This document shows positions 1 to 8,259 of a stretch of DNA of 41,079 nucleotides, piece by piece. The DNA is from Methylobacter sp. BlB1 (GTDB lineage Bacteria; Pseudomonadota; Gammaproteobacteria; Methylococcales; Methylomonadaceae): positions 1 through 41,079 of the forward strand of contig NZ_JADMKV010000042.1 in assembly GCF_015476545.1 (NCBI RefSeq). Direction: 5' to 3'. The position numbers were made by a program, and so were the translations under genes. The notes beneath the pieces were generated by a model. The model made no database searches and had not been told where the DNA came from. It saw nothing but the letters and a program-made list of their open reading frames with translations. Numbering within the stretch: the stretch's first letter is position 1; each line of letters opens with the position of its first letter.

Positions 1-16
1 GCTTTTAACAGCCTGT

Positions 17-89
17 GTAGGCTGGGTTGGAGCTTTAGCGGAAACCCGGCATGGGCGGCCAAAATGCTGGGTTTATCAACCCCGCCTAC
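17..89. repeat. Palindromic intergenic repeat
   Basis: The arm starting GTAGGCTGGGTTG (17-29) is mirrored by CAACCCCGCCTAC (77-89) with one mismatch, and inner arms around AAACCCGGCAT and ATGCTGGGTTT also pair. This gives a long cruciform-capable unit of about 73 bases. It resembles the dispersed GTAGG...CCTAC intergenic repeats seen in many bacteria, which is a family resemblance from memory. No coding content was seen. Confidence 0.55.
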
Positions 90-186
90 CGCCGCTAAAA
101 GCTGCGGTGCTCGGCGCGGCAAACGGGAAAAGGTGCCCGTCGTAACATCAGTTAAATAATGAGAAATTTTTGCCTGCCTTGCAGTT

Positions 187-228
187 GCGGCAAAAAGCAT
201 AAAACGAAGGCTTGGTGCTTTTTGCCGC
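187..228. terminator. Perfect 13-bp stem-loop downstream of the minus-strand gene
   Basis: GCGGCAAAAAGCA (187-199) and TGCTTTTTGCCGC (216-228) form a perfect 13-bp stem with a 16-base loop. It lies 26 bases past the stop of the minus-strand gene at 254-757, so it could end that transcript. There is no long T-run after the stem, so termination is less certain than the structure. Confidence 0.45.
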
Positions 229-253
229 GCGAGAAAGGACTCGGGCGTTACTG

Positions 254-757
254 CTACCTAGCCACTACCGGGCAAGGGGCGAATTGGCAAGAAGGCGGCT
301 GACGGCTTACATAAGAACCATCGGGGCACATTTTTACGTCCATCGTGCAGAAAGTGGAATCGCTGCCGCCGTCGACATTGCCGTTGTCAGCTGTCCCGCA
401 GCTTGGAGCGAGTTCTACATTATAGAAGGTTCCTGCTTTGGGGCTGATTGAATGCAATTGATCGATAAAAGCGTCAAACTCTGCATCATCTGTATTGAAA
501 CCCGCTTCGGCGCACAGGGACAAATTGCCTTCGACGGGAATAGGCAGGCCGGCTCCCGGACTATTCACAATGAATTTATCGACAGTCTTATTGGCGACCG
601 CATGGCCGATGACCTGACGGACTGTCTGCGTAGCGGCTTCATCGAGAGCGCCGCCAATGCTGCCGATGGAGACATTAACCGCACGATTTTCAGCAAAGGC
701 GGATGCGCTGATCGACAGCGCCGATCCGAGCAAAAGCAGGCAAGCATAGTTCTTCAT
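254..757 (-). CDS. Small exported Cys-rich hypothetical protein
   Basis: This 167-residue protein starts with a typical Sec signal peptide: MKNYACLLLLG, a hydrophobic core, then ASAFA before the likely cleavage near residue 22. The ATG at 757 is preferred over the longer frame because AAAGGA lies just upstream and the signal peptide begins there. The mature part has no recognised enzymatic domain. Its last 30 residues hold the spaced cysteines C-x5-C and C-x4-C in the context MCPDGSYVSR...PPSC, a short Cys-rich tail that I recall from many uncharacterised proteobacterial secreted proteins. The four tail cysteines could form two disulfides in the periplasm or outside the cell. Function is unknown. 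It is not obviously co-transcribed with the protease genes, which run the other way. Confidence 0.75.
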   Translation of the reverse strand: MKNYACLLLLGSALSISASAFAENRAVNVSIGSIGGALDEAATQTVRQVIGHAVANKTVDKFIVNSPGAGLPIPVEGNLSLCAEAGFNTDDAEFDAFIDQLHSISPKAGTFYNVELAPSCGTADNGNVDGGSDSTFCTMDVKMCPDGSYVSRQPPSCQFAPCPVVAR

Positions 758-1162
758 TTTTATTTTTCCTTTAGAGATTGAAAAACAACAAGTTGAATAG
801 GTCCTGGTTTGAAAAGCCGGCAACGACAAGGCCAACTCATGGCGAATGTTAGCAAACAAGGAAGCGATGTCAAAAAAGATTCGATTATTTGCGGACAGCA
901 TCTCAGCCGCTCTGATCTTCACTCTTTGCCTTATGCCTGCTCATCATGTTGGGTTATATCAGGCAACGGCGAAATATAAACTGTCAGAGAGAAAGGTAAA
1001 GGACAGTATGGATCGAATTTTTCGAAACAATCATTCTTTTTTTCTTGTCTATAACGGCTGAGATGACGCAACCACGAAGACGCAGGCCGTGGTCTATTCA
1101 ATAGTACTTGGGCTCGGAGTAGCCCCGTCAGTACTTAAACCTTAATTAAAACAAAGAAGCCA
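758..1162. other. Divergent intergenic region, no convincing gene
   Basis: This 405-base gap separates the minus-strand exported protein from the plus-strand protease gene, so it should carry both promoters. An open frame at 846-1061 has no ribosome site and no recognisable protein. An accacgaaga segment at 1071-1080 matches a short repeat found again at 5251 and, inverted, near 27686. Around 1103-1136 two AGTACT hexamers flank a GGGCT/AGCCC stem, giving a possible leader hairpin just ahead of the protease start. I do not recognise a riboswitch class. Confidence 0.4.
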
Positions 1163-2515
1163 ATGAAAAAGTATTTGTATTTAGGGTTGCTCGTTGCGTG
1201 TCAAATGGCCTCTGCCGAAGAGCTTATGTCGATCAGCGAACAAGTAAGCAAGGCGTGCACTGGGATTAAAGATGAACAATCAGGCAAGGCGTGCATTGAG
1301 GCTGTGACTGAACAAGTAAGCAAGGTGCGCAGCGAAATTATAGAAGGCTCTTACATTGTAACCCTGAATCCGGACGAACCGGAAATAATGGATCTACTCG
1401 CCGAGGTTCAGAAAAAATTAGAAGATGCGGCACAGCTTGCCAAAATTAAGGAAGACTTTGCGGTTAATCTGGGTATTGACGGGATTGTAGAAAATATCTT
1501 TTCGTCCACTCATGCCGTCCACATCAAGATGAATTCTTTTGAGGCTCAGCTGTTGAATAAGGATAAGCGCATACTCAGAATTGAGCCGGATCTGATGCTG
1601 CGCGTCCAGAATGAACAAGTCGAGCCCGGGTGGGCGTTGGACAGAATCGATGGCGACACCGCAGCGCTTGATAATATCTATCGTTGGAACGCCAACGGCG
1701 CCGGCCGGACCATTTATGTCCTCGATACCGGCGTTAATACCAGTCTGCCCGAGTTCGGGGGGCGTGCCGTTACCGTTTGGGATGTCAATGATCCCGACCA
1801 CAAAACAGCAACATGGGGCCAGGATTGCAACGGACATGGGACAGCGGTGGCCGATGCGGCCGGAGGAAATCTCTTCGGAGTAGCAAAAGGCGTATCGATT
1901 ATCTCGGCCAAAATAACCCAGGGCTGTTCAGATACATCCAGTTTATCTACCCATCTGTTCGCTTTCGATTGGTTGGCCAAAAATGCGCCTGCCGGCACCA
2001 TTGTGAACTGGAGTAACGGGGCGAATACCCGCGACTGCAACGTTCCGGTCATCTCAACCGCACTGGAAGACGCTATGCGGGCGGCCTATGCGCATGGCGT
2101 AATCATTGTGGTGTCGGCGGGGAATGATGGCTGTGATACGGCTAACTATTCACCGACCCGGATAGATGAGGTGTTTGTAGTCGGCGCCACCGGCAGTGCT
2201 TTATTGTCGTCCGGCAAGGATATTAAATGGCCCAAATCGCGCACAGGCCGGCAGATCGATTTATTTGCGCCGGGACAAGACGTTCCTTTGTATGGACATG
2301 ACGGCGCGCTCTATGCCTGGAGCGGCACATCTGTCTCTGCGCCCTTTGTGAGCGGATTGTTTGCGATCGGCTGCCAGCTGTACCCCAGCTATTGCGCTCA
2401 ACCGAAACGGGCTTTTGACGGACTGAAGAGCGCCATGACGCCCAACACGGTCACCAACCCGGACGGTACGCCTTTGACGGGCGCAACGTCTTTAATGATT
2501 AAACAATCATGGTGA
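1163..2515 (+). CDS. Secreted subtilisin-like serine protease (S8, proteinase K-like)
   Basis: The protein has 450 residues. Residues 1-18 are a Sec signal peptide (MKKYLYLGLLVACQMASA). A propeptide of the inhibitor I9 type spans about 60-147 (IEGSYIVTLNP ... HAVHIKM ... LRIEPD). The catalytic domain follows from about 155. All triad residues are visible: Asp188 in VLDTGV, His225 in NGHGTAVA and Ser390 in SGTSVSAPF, with oxyanion Asn321 in SAGND. It should be an active secreted endopeptidase that matures by removing its propeptide. It ends soon after the catalytic domain, so no C-terminal secretion or sorting domain is present. Between signal peptide and propeptide lies a short duplicated segment (EQVSK repeated). 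The next gene is a paralogue that shares the front half but not the protease domain. Confidence 0.93.
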   Translation: MKKYLYLGLLVACQMASAEELMSISEQVSKACTGIKDEQSGKACIEAVTEQVSKVRSEIIEGSYIVTLNPDEPEIMDLLAEVQKKLEDAAQLAKIKEDFAVNLGIDGIVENIFSSTHAVHIKMNSFEAQLLNKDKRILRIEPDLMLRVQNEQVEPGWALDRIDGDTAALDNIYRWNANGAGRTIYVLDTGVNTSLPEFGGRAVTVWDVNDPDHKTATWGQDCNGHGTAVADAAGGNLFGVAKGVSIISAKITQGCSDTSSLSTHLFAFDWLAKNAPAGTIVNWSNGANTRDCNVPVISTALEDAMRAAYAHGVIIVVSAGNDGCDTANYSPTRIDEVFVVGATGSALLSSGKDIKWPKSRTGRQIDLFAPGQDVPLYGHDGALYAWSGTSVSAPFVSGLFAIGCQLYPSYCAQPKRAFDGLKSAMTPNTVTNPDGTPLTGATSLMIKQSW

Positions 2516-2856
2516 GCTTCTTGTTGAATTAATTGTCCGGGACCGGCTTCTTTCAATTATCCTGAAGAAGCAACCGCAACCATCCTAACGCGAGGTATGA
2601 TCTTCTAGCGCGTGATATAATCTTTTTTTCTTTTTCATTCTTGATAAAAACTGGATGTCTTGAATTGTCAAATCAGGCAATTTTATGCTTTTCCTAACAA
2701 TTCGACGGCATGCTGTTTCAACCTGCAGCTGCGTAAAAGGAATACTGGAGCTGAGATAGGGCAACTCCAAGATGCGATCGTAGCTTGTTTAAGGTCGCTG
2801 TGGCTTGAATCCAGCCCTATCGGTACTATAAATATAAAAAAGGAACAAAGAGACAA
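2516..2856. other. Intergenic gap between the protease and its paralogue
   Basis: The gap is 341 bases. A weak stem, GCTTCTT (2546-2552) with AAGAAGC (2565-2571), follows the protease gene. Short open frames here on both strands have no ribosome site and no recognisable product. An AT-rich stretch (ctataaatataaaaaagg, about 2824-2841) just before the next start could contain a promoter minus-10 and the ribosome site. Nothing else was recognised. Confidence 0.35.
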
Positions 2857-3774
2857 ATGAAAAAATATCTATTTTTAGGCATGCTTGCAGTGTGTCAGGC
2901 AGCCGCTGCCGAAGACGGTCAGCCTGTCGGTGAACAAGCAAGCAGTGGGATTATAGAAGGATCTTATATTGTCACGCTGAATCCGGACGATCCAGAAGTG
3001 ACAAGTTTATTCATTGCGGCTCAGGAAGAATCACAAAACATGGAGCAATCTGCCAAGATTAAGGAAGATCTTGCGGATAAGTTGGGTATTGATGGCGTTG
3101 TGGAACATATCTATCCGTCCACTTATGCTGTGCACATCAAAACGAGTTCCCTTGAAGCGGACCTATTGAGCAACGATAAACGGGTACTCAGAATTGAGTC
3201 GGACCAAATGATCGGTATAGGGTCTACTTCGGCAGAAAATTTGTCTGGGGGCAATTACCCGATGTATCAGGATGGCATCCTGACGATTCCGCGCGTCGAT
3301 ACGCCTGAGCGGCCCGGCAATTACCTGGATGCGACGTTCAAACAAATCGGCCAGAACCTCTGGGAGTTGCAGGGCTATAAAACAGCCAATGAATACCCGT
3401 TGCAAAAAGCGCCCATCGGACAGGCCAAGCTTGTGGTCACTGATTCCTTTCCTGTCCAGGTGTTTTTGAACATTCAAGGCACGTTTACCAGCGGTTGCGG
3501 TGATTTAGGACAAATCAATCAGCGCCTGGTCGGCAACCGCTTTGAAGTGACGGTTCATGCTGAATATCCTGACTTGCCGCCCGGCTCTTTTGCTTGTACG
3601 GCAAACATGAGGTATTTTGAGAAAAACATTCCTCTGGCCGTTTATGATTTGAATGCGGGCAACTACGAATACAGCATTAACGGCGGTGACTACACCGGCA
3701 CATTCACATTGGCCAAGGATAACCGGTATCCGTTAACCAATCCCAACCTGTTGCCGGTTGAGCTCGCTCAATAA
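2857..3774 (+). CDS. Secreted protein with I9-like propeptide domain and a beta-rich C-terminal domain, no protease domain
   Basis: This 305-residue protein has a signal peptide (residues 1-18) and an I9-like domain (about 32-118) closely matching that of the protease encoded just upstream: both contain GSYIVTLNPD, SAKIKEDL or LAKIKEDF, LGIDG, AVHIK, and LRIE. After this it diverges. There is no Asp/His/Ser subtilase core. Residues about 185-290 are instead a beta-rich region with two cysteines (214 and 247) and repeated FPVQV, IPLAVYDLNAGNYEYSI and GTFTL strands, which resembles a beta-sandwich domain found in other secreted proteins. I9 domains act as intramolecular chaperones and inhibitors of subtilases, so it may inhibit or assist the neighbouring protease. 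That role is inference. The start is supported by a purine-rich upstream stretch. Confidence 0.8.
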   Translation: MKKYLFLGMLAVCQAAAAEDGQPVGEQASSGIIEGSYIVTLNPDDPEVTSLFIAAQEESQNMEQSAKIKEDLADKLGIDGVVEHIYPSTYAVHIKTSSLEADLLSNDKRVLRIESDQMIGIGSTSAENLSGGNYPMYQDGILTIPRVDTPERPGNYLDATFKQIGQNLWELQGYKTANEYPLQKAPIGQAKLVVTDSFPVQVFLNIQGTFTSGCGDLGQINQRLVGNRFEVTVHAEYPDLPPGSFACTANMRYFEKNIPLAVYDLNAGNYEYSINGGDYTGTFTLAKDNRYPLTNPNLLPVELAQ

Positions 3775-3812
3775 TAACCTGTTACGTTAAACCGGGACAA
3801 TAATCCTAAACA

Positions 3813-3854
3813 TTGGCAAGGCTGCCGTAACTGCGATAGCCCTGCCAACTTTTC
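3813..3854 (+). terminator. Probable intrinsic terminator
   Basis: TTGGCAAGGCT (3813-3823) pairs with AGCCCTGCCAA (3838-3848) with a single mismatch, and CTTTTC follows. It lies 38 bases after the propeptide-paralogue stop and between convergent genes, so it may serve both strands. Confidence 0.6.
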
Positions 3855-3896
3855 ATCTTGTCGAATTTCCCTTCACTTCTAAAAGCCGATACCTGC

Positions 3897-5198
3897 TTAA
3901 GTTACAAGCCTATGACCTTTCCAGCCGTAATAAGCAATATATAAATAGCAGAGAACGGGAATGAAGAAAGCCTGCTGGATGCCGACCCGGTCGGCGAACA
4001 GGCCCTGCACAACGGGAATGATAGCGCCGCCGACGATGGCCGCGCATAAAATCCCGGAGCCCTGGCCTGTGTGCTTTCCCAAGCCGTTGACTGCCAGAGA
4101 AAACAGGGTCGGGAACATGATGGAGTTGCACAGTCCTACGGCCAGAATGGACCACATGGCCAAAGGGCCGGCGCCGACCATGCTGGCTACAACCAGGGTG
4201 GAGGCGGCCAGGGCATTGAACGCCAGGACTTTGCCGGGCTGGATATTGCGCATGGCGATCGCGCCGGCGAAACGGCCGACCATGGCGCCGCCCCAGTACA
4301 GCGACACGTACTTCGCCGCCTCGTGCTCGGCCAGTCCCGAAATATTAGGCTGAGCCAGATAATTGACCAGAAAGCTGCCGATAGAGACTTCCGCGCCTAC
4401 ATAGACAAAAATGCCGACCGCGCCCAGGACCAGATGCCGATAGCCCCAGGCGCTTTCGCGAAAGGCGCCATCGGTGATATCCAGCGCATGGGCTTCGGCG
4501 GGCTCCACCTCGGGCAGTTTGATCGCGGCGAAGAGGCCGGCAATCAAAAACAAAACTGCGGCCAGCAGCAGATAGGGATGCTGCACGACGGCCGCCTGCG
4601 CGGCCTGATAGGCCGACAGATCCCCGGCGTTCAACAATTTGATTTCATCGGCCGTTTTGACGGCGGCGGACAGTATGAACAAGGCGCCGAAATAAGGCGC
4701 GATCGTCGTGCCCAGGGAATTGAAAGCCTGCGTCATCGTCAACCGGCTGGAGGCGGTTTCCGGTTGGCCGAGGATGGTCACATAAGGGTTGGCCGCGACC
4801 TGCAGCAAGGTGATGCCGGAGGCCAGTACGAAGAAAGCTGCCAGAAACAACGGATAGGAATGTTGGCCAGCCGCCGGATAAAAGAGCAGGCAGCCCAGGC
4901 CGGCTATGGACAGGCCGGTAATGATGCCGCCCTTGAAGCCGATCCTTTCAACCAGATGGCCGCTGGGCATCGAAACCACGAAATAAGCCGTAAAGAAGCA
5001 GAACTGGATCAGCATGGCCTGTGTGTAGTTCAGCGTGAATACCGCTTTCAGATGCGGAATCAGGATATCGTTCAGGCTGGTGATGAAGCCCCAGATGAAA
5101 AACAGCGATGTCAGTACGGCCAGGGAGCCGAAATAAGGGTTTTTGGTGTTGTCTGTCAGTTTGTCGGATGCCATTGGGGTATGGGGTATATTCGCCAT
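3897..5198 (-). CDS. MFS sugar:proton symporter of the glucose/galactose-fucose (FucP/GluP) family
   Basis: This 433-residue inner-membrane protein has the length and twelve-helix hydrophobic pattern of the FHS branch of the major facilitator superfamily. Diagnostic stretches are [19 protein letters not shown] near the N-terminus, [16 protein letters not shown]-type sequence ([19 protein letters not shown]) near residue 130, and [18 protein letters not shown]. Members import hexoses such as glucose, galactose or fucose with protons. The start at 5198 has AGGA about eight bases upstream. It lies downstream of and on the same strand as the exported GH3 beta-glucosidase, so released glucose is a reasonable substrate. 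The exact sugar cannot be read from sequence. Confidence 0.88.
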   Translation of the reverse strand: MANIPHTPMASDKLTDNTKNPYFGSLAVLTSLFFIWGFITSLNDILIPHLKAVFTLNYTQAMLIQFCFFTAYFVVSMPSGHLVERIGFKGGIITGLSIAGLGCLLFYPAAGQHSYPLFLAAFFVLASGITLLQVAANPYVTILGQPETASSRLTMTQAFNSLGTTIAPYFGALFILSAAVKTADEIKLLNAGDLSAYQAAQAAVVQHPYLLLAAVLFLIAGLFAAIKLPEVEPAEAHALDITDGAFRESAWGYRHLVLGAVGIFVYVGAEVSIGSFLVNYLAQPNISGLAEHEAAKYVSLYWGGAMVGRFAGAIAMRNIQPGKVLAFNALAASTLVVASMVGAGPLAMWSILAVGLCNSIMFPTLFSLAVNGLGKHTGQGSGILCAAIVGGAIIPVVQGLFADRVGIQQAFFIPVLCYLYIAYYGWKGHRLVT

Positions 5199-5250
5199 GC
5201 TTGTATCCTGCTTGTTAATAGGTACCTGTTATATAAGCTTAAAGGATTTG

Positions 5251-5293
5251 ACCACGAAGACGAGAAAACATAAAGCTTCGTGTCCTTCGTGGT
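5251..5293. repeat. accacgaag / cttcgtggt inverted repeat
   Basis: accacgaaga (5251-5260) and ccttcgtggt (5284-5293) are near-perfect inverted copies around an AT-rich centre. Single arms recur at 1071-1080 and, in the other orientation, near 27686-27695. This is a short dispersed intergenic element; no function is known to me. Confidence 0.5.
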
Positions 5294-5315
5294 GTTTTCT
5301 AATATCAGCTGCAGC

Positions 5316-5421
5316 CGGACGGGGCATGTTGCCCCGTCCGAAACGTTTGATGCTGGTTAAGCGCATTTCCTTAACCCTAACATTGCAGAAACGCTAGGGA
5401 CGGGGTAACAAACCCCGTCCC
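5316..5421. repeat. Two palindromes sharing a GGACGGGG core
   Basis: The first hairpin, 5316-5340, has a perfect 10-bp stem (CGGACGGGGC with GCCCCGTCCG) and a five-base loop. The second, 5397-5421, has a perfect 10-bp stem (GGGACGGGGT with ACCCCGTCCC) and a five-base loop. They sit 56 bases apart between the beta-glucosidase stop and the transporter start. They could reduce read-through or stabilise one part of a two-gene message. Confidence 0.7.
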
Positions 5422-5483
5422 GCTTGAGAGTTGCGGAGTCGATAAACGTCGAAGAAGATATGCAATGCATACCCTACGGCCTG

Positions 5484-7733
5484 CTATTCCGTTACGGAAA
5501 AACCGGCCGTTTCATTGCCGACCATCACCTTAAACTCGCCGGGTTCGACGATGCGCTTCATGTCGATGCCGATAAATGACAGATCGCGCGGCGTCAGGGT
5601 AAAGCTCAGGCTTTGCTCCTGCCCCGGTTCCAGCTCGACCTTTTTGAAGGCTTTGAGCTGTCTGACAGGCCGCGTTACGGAAGCCGCGACATCATTGAGA
5701 TAAAGCAGCACGGTTTCCTTGCCTTTCAGCGTGCCGGTATTCTTGACGCTGACATGGACAGTGACGTTTTCGCCCATTTTAATCTGGCTCTTTTCCACGC
5801 TCAGGCCGCGTGTCTCGAACGTCGTATAGCTCAGGCCATGGCCGAACGGGTAGAGCGGTTTGTAGGTGTTGAATTCAAACGATTCGGTCGGCTTGTGATC
5901 GTACGGCACGATGTCGTTGGTGTTCCTCGGATAGCTGATGGGCAGCTTGCCGTTGGGATTGTAGTCGCCGTAAATAATGTCGGCGATGGCTTCGCCGCCT
6001 TCCATGCCCGGCAGGAAGCCCAGGATCACGCCGGGCACTTTTTCGGCAATGGCCGTGATGACGCGCGGGCGGCCGCCCAGCATCAGCAAAATGACCGGCT
6101 TGCCGGCCTCGATCACGGCATTGGCCAGGTCGATCTGCTTCTGGTCGAGCATCAATGAGTCGATATTGCCCGGCGTTTCCGTATAGGGTTTCTCGCCCAG
6201 GGCCAACAGGACATAATCGTGATTTTGAGCTTCGGCGACGACTTTGTCGACATCGATCGGGTCGTCAAACGCCTGGCCGCCGACATAGGTCACTTTGCCG
6301 GCCGACTTTGTTTGCAGGGCTTCGAAGACGGTCAGCTTGTCCTGCGGATACAGGCTCTCGCTGTCGCCCTGCCAGGTAATGGTCCAGCCGCCGTTCATGA
6401 CGCTGAGCAGATTGGCGGTGGGCCCCGCGACTAGAATACTGGCGTCTTTCTTCAACGGCAGTATATGGTTGTCGTTTTTAGCCAGAATGATGGCTTCGCG
6501 CGCGGCCTGCCGGTTCGTCTCCACGGCCTCGGGCGTAGCGAAGTTGCCTTCAGCGGGCAAAACCGGCCTTTCCGGATCGAACAGCCCGGTCTGGAACTTG
6601 ACGGTCAAAATCCTCGACACGGCTTCGTCTATGCGCGACATCGGCACTTCGCCGGATCGGGCCAGCTCAACCAGTAAATCATAAAAGGTAAAATCGAACG
6701 GCACCATGCTCATGTCCACGCCGGCCATCACGGCGATCTTGACCGCTTCTTTCGGGGTCGCGGCCAGCTTGTCGCGCGTATAAAGGCGCTTGATGTCTTC
6801 CCAGTCGGAGACGGTGAAGCCCTTGAAGCCCATTTCGCCGCGCAGGATCGTGGTCAGGTACTGATAGTTGGCATGGCCCGGAATGCCGTCGACTTCTGAC
6901 GAATTGACCATGACCGTCGGCGCCCCGGCCTGCACGCCGGCTTCGAACGTCGGCAGGAAGTACTCGCGCAGCATGCGTTCGCCGATCCAGGCCGGCGTCC
7001 GGTCCTTGCCGTTGATCGGAAAGCTGTAGCCGACATAATGCTTCAAACAGGTCGGCAGTTTATCGGGCGCCGAGAAATCATCGCCCTGATGGCCTTTGAT
7101 ATAGGATGTGCCCATGACAGAGGCCAGATGCACGTCCTCGCCGTAAGTTTCCCACAAGCGCGGCCAGAGCGGTTGCCGGCCGATATCCATAACCGGCGAG
7201 AAATTCCATTGCAGGCCCGATGCGCGCACTTCGCGCGCCGTTATCTCGCCTTCCTTGAAGCTCAGTTCCGGATTGAAAGTCGCGGCCATGCTGATGGCTT
7301 GCGGAAACAGCGCGGCGCCTTGCGTATAAGTCGCGCCGTGGATTGCGTCAATGCCGTAGATAACCGGGATTTTCAGGCGCGTTCTCTGCGAGGCTTCCTG
7401 TACCGCGGCTGTTATTTTCCGCCAGGTCCCGATCGGAGCCGCTCTGTTGGCGGGCGTGAAAGGTACGTTCAGGATGGAGCCGACATGGTGGTTGATCACA
7501 GCATCTTCCAACCTGGTCCGGTCGATCGGGGGCTCTTCGCCTGATACGGCAGGCGTGCCCACGACGCTGAAGTCGATCTGCGTCATCTGCCCGGCTTTTT
7601 CTTCCAGCGTCATTTGGGACAGCAGTTCTTTTACTTTATCTTCAATGGCTTCGCTTGCGGCATGCGTATTCATGGAGCACTCCAATAGGGCAAACAGGGA
7701 CAGGATTAGAATACTACGTTTTGCTTTCAACAT
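5484..7733 (-). CDS. Exported family 3 glycoside hydrolase (beta-glucosidase / glucan exohydrolase)
   Basis: This 749-residue protein has an N-terminal signal sequence ending near THA (residue 25). The GH3 N-terminal barrel contains KHYVGYS (231-237) and the nucleophile Asp310 in FTVSDWEDI. The GH3 C-terminal domain includes LALGEKPYTETPGN (510-523), the loop that provides the acid/base glutamate in glucan exohydrolases, and LPGMEGGEAIADIIYGDYNPNGKLPISYP. The last 110 residues form a fibronectin III-like domain typical of BglX-type enzymes. It should remove terminal beta-linked glucose from oligosaccharides in the periplasm or outside the cell. Overall layout is complete. The same-strand transporter downstream suggests a small glucoside-use unit. 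Confidence 0.92.
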   Translation of the reverse strand: MLKAKRSILILSLFALLECSMNTHAASEAIEDKVKELLSQMTLEEKAGQMTQIDFSVVGTPAVSGEEPPIDRTRLEDAVINHHVGSILNVPFTPANRAAPIGTWRKITAAVQEASQRTRLKIPVIYGIDAIHGATYTQGAALFPQAISMAATFNPELSFKEGEITAREVRASGLQWNFSPVMDIGRQPLWPRLWETYGEDVHLASVMGTSYIKGHQGDDFSAPDKLPTCLKHYVGYSFPINGKDRTPAWIGERMLREYFLPTFEAGVQAGAPTVMVNSSEVDGIPGHANYQYLTTILRGEMGFKGFTVSDWEDIKRLYTRDKLAATPKEAVKIAVMAGVDMSMVPFDFTFYDLLVELARSGEVPMSRIDEAVSRILTVKFQTGLFDPERPVLPAEGNFATPEAVETNRQAAREAIILAKNDNHILPLKKDASILVAGPTANLLSVMNGGWTITWQGDSESLYPQDKLTVFEALQTKSAGKVTYVGGQAFDDPIDVDKVVAEAQNHDYVLLALGEKPYTETPGNIDSLMLDQKQIDLANAVIEAGKPVILLMLGGRPRVITAIAEKVPGVILGFLPGMEGGEAIADIIYGDYNPNGKLPISYPRNTNDIVPYDHKPTESFEFNTYKPLYPFGHGLSYTTFETRGLSVEKSQIKMGENVTVHVSVKNTGTLKGKETVLLYLNDVAASVTRPVRQLKAFKKVELEPGQEQSLSFTLTPRDLSFIGIDMKRIVEPGEFKVMVGNETAGFSVTE

Positions 7734-8259
7734 TTTCCTTGCTAATTCAGTTGATTAAGCCGCTATAAGGCGGCGGCTTGCTTTGGGAATGAACGCCGGT
7801 CATGGACGGCAGTTCGAGGGCAGTAAAAAGTCGGGTGGTGCACCCATCAATTTTATTGTAACCGATGTTATGCATGCGCGGTTTATCCCGTTTGCAATGA
7901 ACGCCACCGTTTTTTCGGCGTCTGCCGCACATGGCTGTTAACCAGCCAATAAATGGTTCATACAGCTAGCCATAACCAGAGTGAGGGTAAGGGAATTTTG
8001 AGGCGTCTATTTTTGAACAGAGAGGGCTGCATTGAGGCGCAGCTTATCCTGCGGATGCACAGGCGATCGCTTTGACCGAACGACTGCAAAAGCAAGGCTT
8101 GAGCTCGGAGACGCGGGTGGTATTTAATAAGCCGACAGGGATCGAATTGTCGGCCGCCATAAGCGAAAGCAGGGCCAGAGTTTTTGATATACTGCTCAAA
8201 CTCATGCTGGACTTTTTTGAACAATCATTAACCTTCACCTTTTACAAGGAGTTTCGTCT
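7734..8259. other. Divergent intergenic region upstream of the NRPS, with a coding-like fragment
   Basis: This 526-base gap lies between the divergent beta-glucosidase and NRPS genes. From about 8036 to 8230 one plus-strand frame reads like the end of a real protein (for example TERLQKQGL, NKPTGIELSAAI, SRARVFDILLKLMLDFFE) but has no ATG with a ribosome site, starts right after a stop and runs into the NRPS start. It may be a gene remnant; I do not recognise the family. The NRPS ribosome site AAGGAG is at 8246-8251. No other gene was seen. Confidence 0.4.

Noticed and set aside
846-1061. Plus-strand open frame before the protease gene
   Set aside because: No ribosome site, no family-like sequence, and it lies in a divergent promoter region.
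1100-1162. Leader hairpin before the protease gene as a riboswitch
   Set aside because: A stem is present, but it matches no riboswitch class I can recall.
2585-2860. Small frames on both strands between the protease and its paralogue
   Set aside because: No ribosome sites and no recognisable proteins.
4071-5273. 400-codon plus-strand open frame
   Set aside because: It is the complement of the MFS transporter gene, with low-complexity, Gln/Gly/Arg-rich text typical of a shadow frame.
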